Shown here: positions 31,742 through 34,015 of the stretch, piece after piece
How the letters are laid out: every line of letters begins with the position of its first letter
Position numbering within the stretch: position 1 is the first letter of the stretch
Assembly: GCA_047605605.1 (NCBI GenBank)
Contig: JASGFG010000040.1
Span: forward strand, 1 to 34,015
Length of the DNA stretch: 34,015 nucleotides
Source of the DNA: JAATGA01 sp047605605
GTDB taxonomy: Bacteria > Pseudomonadota > Alphaproteobacteria > Rhodobacterales > Rhodobacteraceae
Reading direction: 5' to 3'
The notes under the pieces: model-generated
What the model was told of the DNA's origin: nothing
Database searches by the model: none
The model's input: the letters and a program-made list of their open reading frames with translations, nothing else
Program-made: the position numbers and the translations under genes

Positions 31742-32332
31742 TCAGTGAAGGGCTTGGGTAAAGTCCATCATCACGACCTGGTTGTCCACGCCGTCGATTG
31801 CCATGACCGGACCCATGGCCTTCATCTTGACGCCCACCCGGTCGGCCCACCGCGGCCAGGTCGCCGACAGCAGCGTCAGGCAATGGCTGGCACCCAGGGA
31901 CCGCACCGTCGCCCCCAGTTGCGAGATCAGCTGTGCATGGACGCGGCGACGGATGGAGGCGGGAACGTCATGGCTGACGAACAGGCGCGAGCTTTCCCAG
32001 ATGTGATCCGCGACGGGTGCTTCCTCGAAAAGCAGATGCGCCGGGATCGTGTCCAGCAGCCCCCGCTGCGCGTCACGGATCATGTAGGTATAGATGCCGC
32101 ATCTGGTGGTGGTGGGCGTCAGGCGGTTGCCGGCAAGGACATTGCCGCGCTCGTCATGCACGACGACCCAGCGGGATGCCGGGGTGTCATACTGATCATA
32201 TTCCATGCCCATGGCTTCGGGCAGATTCCACTTGTTGTGGACGATGAACAGTTCGCGTCGTGCACGCAGCATGTTCGCGAACAACTCGCCATGGTTGTGG
32301 AGGTTGGCAAAAGAGAGAGTGGTGGTCTGCAT
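31742..32332 (-). CDS. Acyl-homoserine-lactone synthase (LuxI family)
   Basis: Makes an N-acyl-homoserine lactone signal from S-adenosylmethionine and an acyl carrier (acyl-ACP or acyl-CoA). The 196-residue protein has the eight invariant LuxI residues: Arg25, Phe29, Trp35, Asp46, Asp49, Arg70, Glu113 and Arg116 (RRELFIVHNKWNLP, MEYDQYDTP, GNRLTPT, IWESSRLFV). AGGAGG stands 7 bases before the start. It follows the luxR gene by 51 bases on the same strand and is closed by a strong terminator. The acyl chain cannot be predicted from the sequence by eye. Name left blank because species-specific symbols differ. Confidence 0.93.
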   Translation of the reverse strand: MQTTTLSFANLHNHGELFANMLRARRELFIVHNKWNLPEAMGMEYDQYDTPASRWVVVHDERGNVLAGNRLTPTTTRCGIYTYMIRDAQRGLLDTIPAHLLFEEAPVADHIWESSRLFVSHDVPASIRRRVHAQLISQLGATVRSLGASHCLTLLSATWPRWADRVGVKMKAMGPVMAIDGVDNQVVMMDFTQALH

Positions 32333-32383
32333 AGTTGCCTCCTGCAGGGTTGAGGGTGGTGGTAACCTTGCGGAGGGTTTCGT

Positions 32384-33001
32384 TCAGATCAGCCGATAGT
32401 CTTTCGCCCGCTGGATCGCCTCGGCCGTTGTGCGCGCCATCAGCCGGATTCGCGCCGAAGTCACCCGTGCCTTCAACGCGCTTTCCGAGATGCCGAGCTT
32501 GGCCGCGGCGGCCGCGTGGCGGTCGCCCCCCGCAATGCACTTCAGCGCCTCGATCTGAGCCTTCGTCAGCTCTTCCGGCGGTTCGGTCATGTCATGCAGC
32601 CGATGCACGATGGTCTGGACGGCTGCAATCTCACGATCCTCGAACTCGCGGTCGGCGCGGGCAAAGGAGGCGATGGTTCTGGATTTGATCGGCCCGCAGG
32701 CAACGGTGCATCCGTAGCGCAGGCCATAGCTGGCGCATTCCTCGAATAGCTTGAACGGATCAAGCAGTTTCGGATCGCTCCAGCGGATGGCGCCGGTGGT
32801 GGAAAAACCCCAGGCCGTCATCGGATCACGCAGCACATACCCGTTCTCGGTATAGTGGTCGATCCAGGCCTGATCATAAGTCTGGTAAGTAAAAAGCGGT
32901 GCGGTAAACCGTATATGCAGACCGACAAAATACCCCGCCGGCGCCAAAAGCGACAGCTGGTGCAACTCGACATCAAGACCCAACTTTACAGACATGACCA
33001 T
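32384..33001 (-). CDS. LuxR-family transcriptional regulator with autoinducer-binding domain
   Basis: Predicted sensor of the signal made by the adjacent LuxI. In the 205-residue reading the autoinducer pocket residues are present: Trp46, Tyr50, Asp59, Trp74 and Gly97 (AWIDHYTENGYVLRDP, AIRWSD, RYGC). The C-terminal helix-turn-helix spans about 145-200, with GISESALKARVTSARIRLMART as the DNA-reading part. One of three invariant HTH residues, equivalent to Glu178 of TraR, is a Gln here (position 149 in LTKAQIEAL), while the Leu and Gly at +4 and +10 are kept. The start is uncertain: TTG 33013 has AGGGAA close upstream, ATG 33001 and ATG 32995 have no ribosome-binding site at a usual distance. 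First gene of the luxR-luxI pair. Confidence 0.9.
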   Translation of the reverse strand: MVMSVKLGLDVELHQLSLLAPAGYFVGLHIRFTAPLFTYQTYDQAWIDHYTENGYVLRDPMTAWGFSTTGAIRWSDPKLLDPFKLFEECASYGLRYGCTVACGPIKSRTIASFARADREFEDREIAAVQTIVHRLHDMTEPPEELTKAQIEALKCIAGGDRHAAAAAKLGISESALKARVTSARIRLMARTTAEAIQRAKDYRLI

Positions 33002-33023
33002 TTCGACAGGCAACGATTCCCTG

Positions 33024-33038
33024 ACAACTGTAAATTGT
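33024..33038. promoter_or_regulatory. Imperfect palindrome overlapping the luxR transcription start, candidate lux-type box
   Basis: ACAACTGTAAATTGT has outer arms ACAA/TTGT plus one inner matching pair (5 of 7 pairs). It lies just downstream of the -10 box of the proposed luxR promoter. A LuxR protein bound here would block rather than recruit polymerase. It is shorter and less perfect than classical 18-20 bp lux boxes. Confidence 0.3.
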
Positions 33039-33042
33039 GTCG

Positions 33043-33071
33043 AAATTCTGCACCATAGGGGAAAGAGTTAA
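33043..33071 (-). promoter_or_regulatory. Candidate sigma-70 promoter of luxR-luxI
   Basis: On the minus strand TTAACT (33071-33066) and GAATTT (33048-33043) are separated by 17 bases. The layout resembles the piuC promoter at 17579. Expected start of transcription is near 33036. Confidence 0.45.
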
Positions 33072-33202
33072 TGTGCGGATTTCCTTCTTTCCTTTCGGAC
33101 AAGGCCGATGCCCGCGAACTCCACCCCAAAGCGCGTTAATGATTGCGGCAAAAATGTGTCGCCCCTCGGCCCAAACACGAGGCAGACGATTCGCGGCGCA
33201 AA

Positions 33203-33233
33203 ATGCAAAAGGCCCGCCAAGGGGCGGGCCTTC
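33203..33233 (-). terminator. Rho-independent terminator after rplQ
   Basis: On the minus strand AAGGCCCGCC and GGCGGGCCTT form a 10-bp stem with loop CCTT, followed by TTGCATTTTG. It begins about 20 bases after the rplQ stop and ends the ribosomal operon. The 33075-33202 stretch beyond it shows no gene. Confidence 0.85.
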
Positions 33234-33252
33234 AGGTAGTGATCGGCGAAGA

Positions 33253-33672
33253 TCAATCCTCGGCGGCTTCTTCGGCTTCAAGCCGGGCGCGGTCGGCGGC
33301 GCCTTTGGCCGACGGATCGCGGTCGACGAATTCGATGATCGCCATCGGCGCCATGTCGCCATAACGGAAACCGGCCTTCATAACGCGCACATAGCCGCCC
33401 TGACGCGACTGATAGCGCGGGCCAAGGATGGCGAACAGACGTTCGACATGCTTGTCCTCTTTCAACTGCGCCGCGGCCTGACGGCGGGCGTGCAGGTCGC
33501 CGCGCTTGGCCAGCGTGATCAGCTTTTCGATGATCGGGCGCAGTTCCTTGGCTTTCGGCAAGGTGGTCTTGATCTGCTCGTGCTCGATCAGCGAGCCGGA
33601 CATGTTGGCGAACAGCGCCTTGCGGTGTTCATGGGTGCGGTTCAGGCGGCGGTAGCCGCGGGCGTGACGCAT
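33253..33672 (-). CDS. rplQ: 50S ribosomal protein L17
   Basis: Large-subunit ribosomal protein of 139 residues. The sequence MRHARGYRRLNRTHEHRKAL, LIEHEQIKTTLPKAKELRP and AGFRYGDMAPMAIIEFVDRD is the standard L17 fold. The C-terminal extension after about residue 120 (rich in Glu and Ala, ending EAEEAAED) is usual in alphaproteobacteria. GGAGA stands before the ATG. It follows rpoA with a 130-base gap that contains a GC hairpin. Confidence 0.98.
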   Translation of the reverse strand: MRHARGYRRLNRTHEHRKALFANMSGSLIEHEQIKTTLPKAKELRPIIEKLITLAKRGDLHARRQAAAQLKEDKHVERLFAILGPRYQSRQGGYVRVMKAGFRYGDMAPMAIIEFVDRDPSAKGAADRARLEAEEAAED

Positions 33673-33776
33673 GATGGTCTCCTATCGCGTGTTTTGCTTT
33701 GTGTTGCAGGGTTGCGTTGACCCTGCGTCGTTGGGGCGGAATTGCCCATGCTTTCCCCGGCAGTCCGGGCATTTTC

Positions 33777-33796
33777 GGGGGGCGTTACCGCCCCCC
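33777..33796 (-). other. GC hairpin between rpoA and rplQ
   Basis: On the minus strand GGGGGGCG and CGCCCCCC form an 8-bp stem with loop GTAA, starting 6 bases after the rpoA stop; GAAAATG follows, so it is not a classical terminator. A smaller stem (CCCGG/CCGGG, loop ACTG) comes next. Likely an mRNA-processing or stability element between the two genes. Confidence 0.5.
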
Positions 33797-33802
33797 TGGT
33801 TC

Positions 33803-34015
33803 TCAGAACTGGTCCTCGAAGCGCTTGGCCAGATCCTCGATGTTTTCCGGCGGCCAGTCCTCGACTTCCATGCCCAGGTGCAGACCCATACCCGACAGCA
33901 CTTCCTTGATCTCGTTCAAGGACTTGCGGCCGAAGTTCGGGGTGCGCAACATCTCGGCTTCGGTCTTCTGGATCAGGTCGCCGATATAGACGATGTTGTC
34001 GTTCTTCAGGCAGTT
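33803..34015 (-). CDS. rpoA: RNA polymerase alpha subunit, C-terminal part (cut by window edge)
   Basis: The last 70 residues of RpoA; the 5' part lies beyond the window. The C-terminal domain (alpha-CTD), which contacts UP elements and activators, is recognised by NCLKNDNIVYIGDLIQKTE, LRTPNFGRKSLNEIKEVL and GLHLGMEVEDWPPENI. It ends KRFEDQF followed by TGA. The alpha-CTD helix-hairpin-helix residues are intact. rpoA precedes rplQ on the same strand, as in nearly all bacteria. Confidence 0.96.
   Translation of the reverse strand, partial: NCLKNDNIVYIGDLIQKTEAEMLRTPNFGRKSLNEIKEVLSGMGLHLGMEVEDWPPENIEDLAKRFEDQF

Overview
The window is a GC-rich chromosomal segment of an alphaproteobacterium, most likely order Rhodobacterales (Paracoccus/Rhodobacter-like; the genus cannot be fixed from sequence alone). 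Pointers are a bztABCD-type glutamate/glutamine/aspartate/asparagine importer, a yidC-MOSC-engB block near argB, an ATP12 F1-ATPase chaperone, an rpoA-rplQ end with the acidic alphaproteobacterial L17 tail, and intergenic repeats of the CCCCGAGGATATTT type that I associate with this order. I see no tRNA, rRNA, CRISPR array, transposase or phage gene. No intergenic gap exceeds about 300 bases.

Left part (1-9.8 kb). A tightly packed minus-strand operon encodes a Tat-exported solute-binding protein, two Dpp-type permeases, a fused double ATPase and an alkaline-phosphatase-superfamily phosphodiesterase. Just upstream on the same strand is a CocE/S15-type alpha/beta hydrolase. Divergent from that hydrolase is a stand-alone choline sulfatase (betC). 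Together they look like an uptake-and-hydrolysis module for an ester, peptide or choline-type compound; the substrate is unknown. A hairpin-rich intergenic repeat follows betC, and a related copy is cut by the left window edge.

Middle part (10-23 kb, mostly plus strand). Housekeeping genes yidC, a MOSC protein and engB are coupled by overlapping stops and starts. After them comes an iron/siderophore-flavoured block: an EntS-like MFS protein, a Fiu-like TonB-dependent receptor, a PiuC/YbiX hydroxylase, an overlapping FMN-dependent alpha-hydroxy-acid dehydrogenase and a convergent SDR. Housekeeping resumes with argB, translationally coupled to a small Fe-S protein and a SixA-like phosphatase, then a 51-residue lysine-rich protein. 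A SleB-like lipoprotein hydrolase converges on this group.

Right part (23-34 kb, all minus strand). bztA-B-C-D forms one transport operon with a TTCG-capped hairpin after bztA and a long palindrome upstream of it. Then come rarA-crcB-rluC-ATP12 (three ATGA overlaps or near contacts), a luxR-luxI quorum-sensing pair closed by a strong terminator, and finally rplQ and the 3' end of rpoA. The luxR-luxI pair sits between the ribosomal operon and rarA and has its own likely promoter with a partial palindrome over the expected transcription start.
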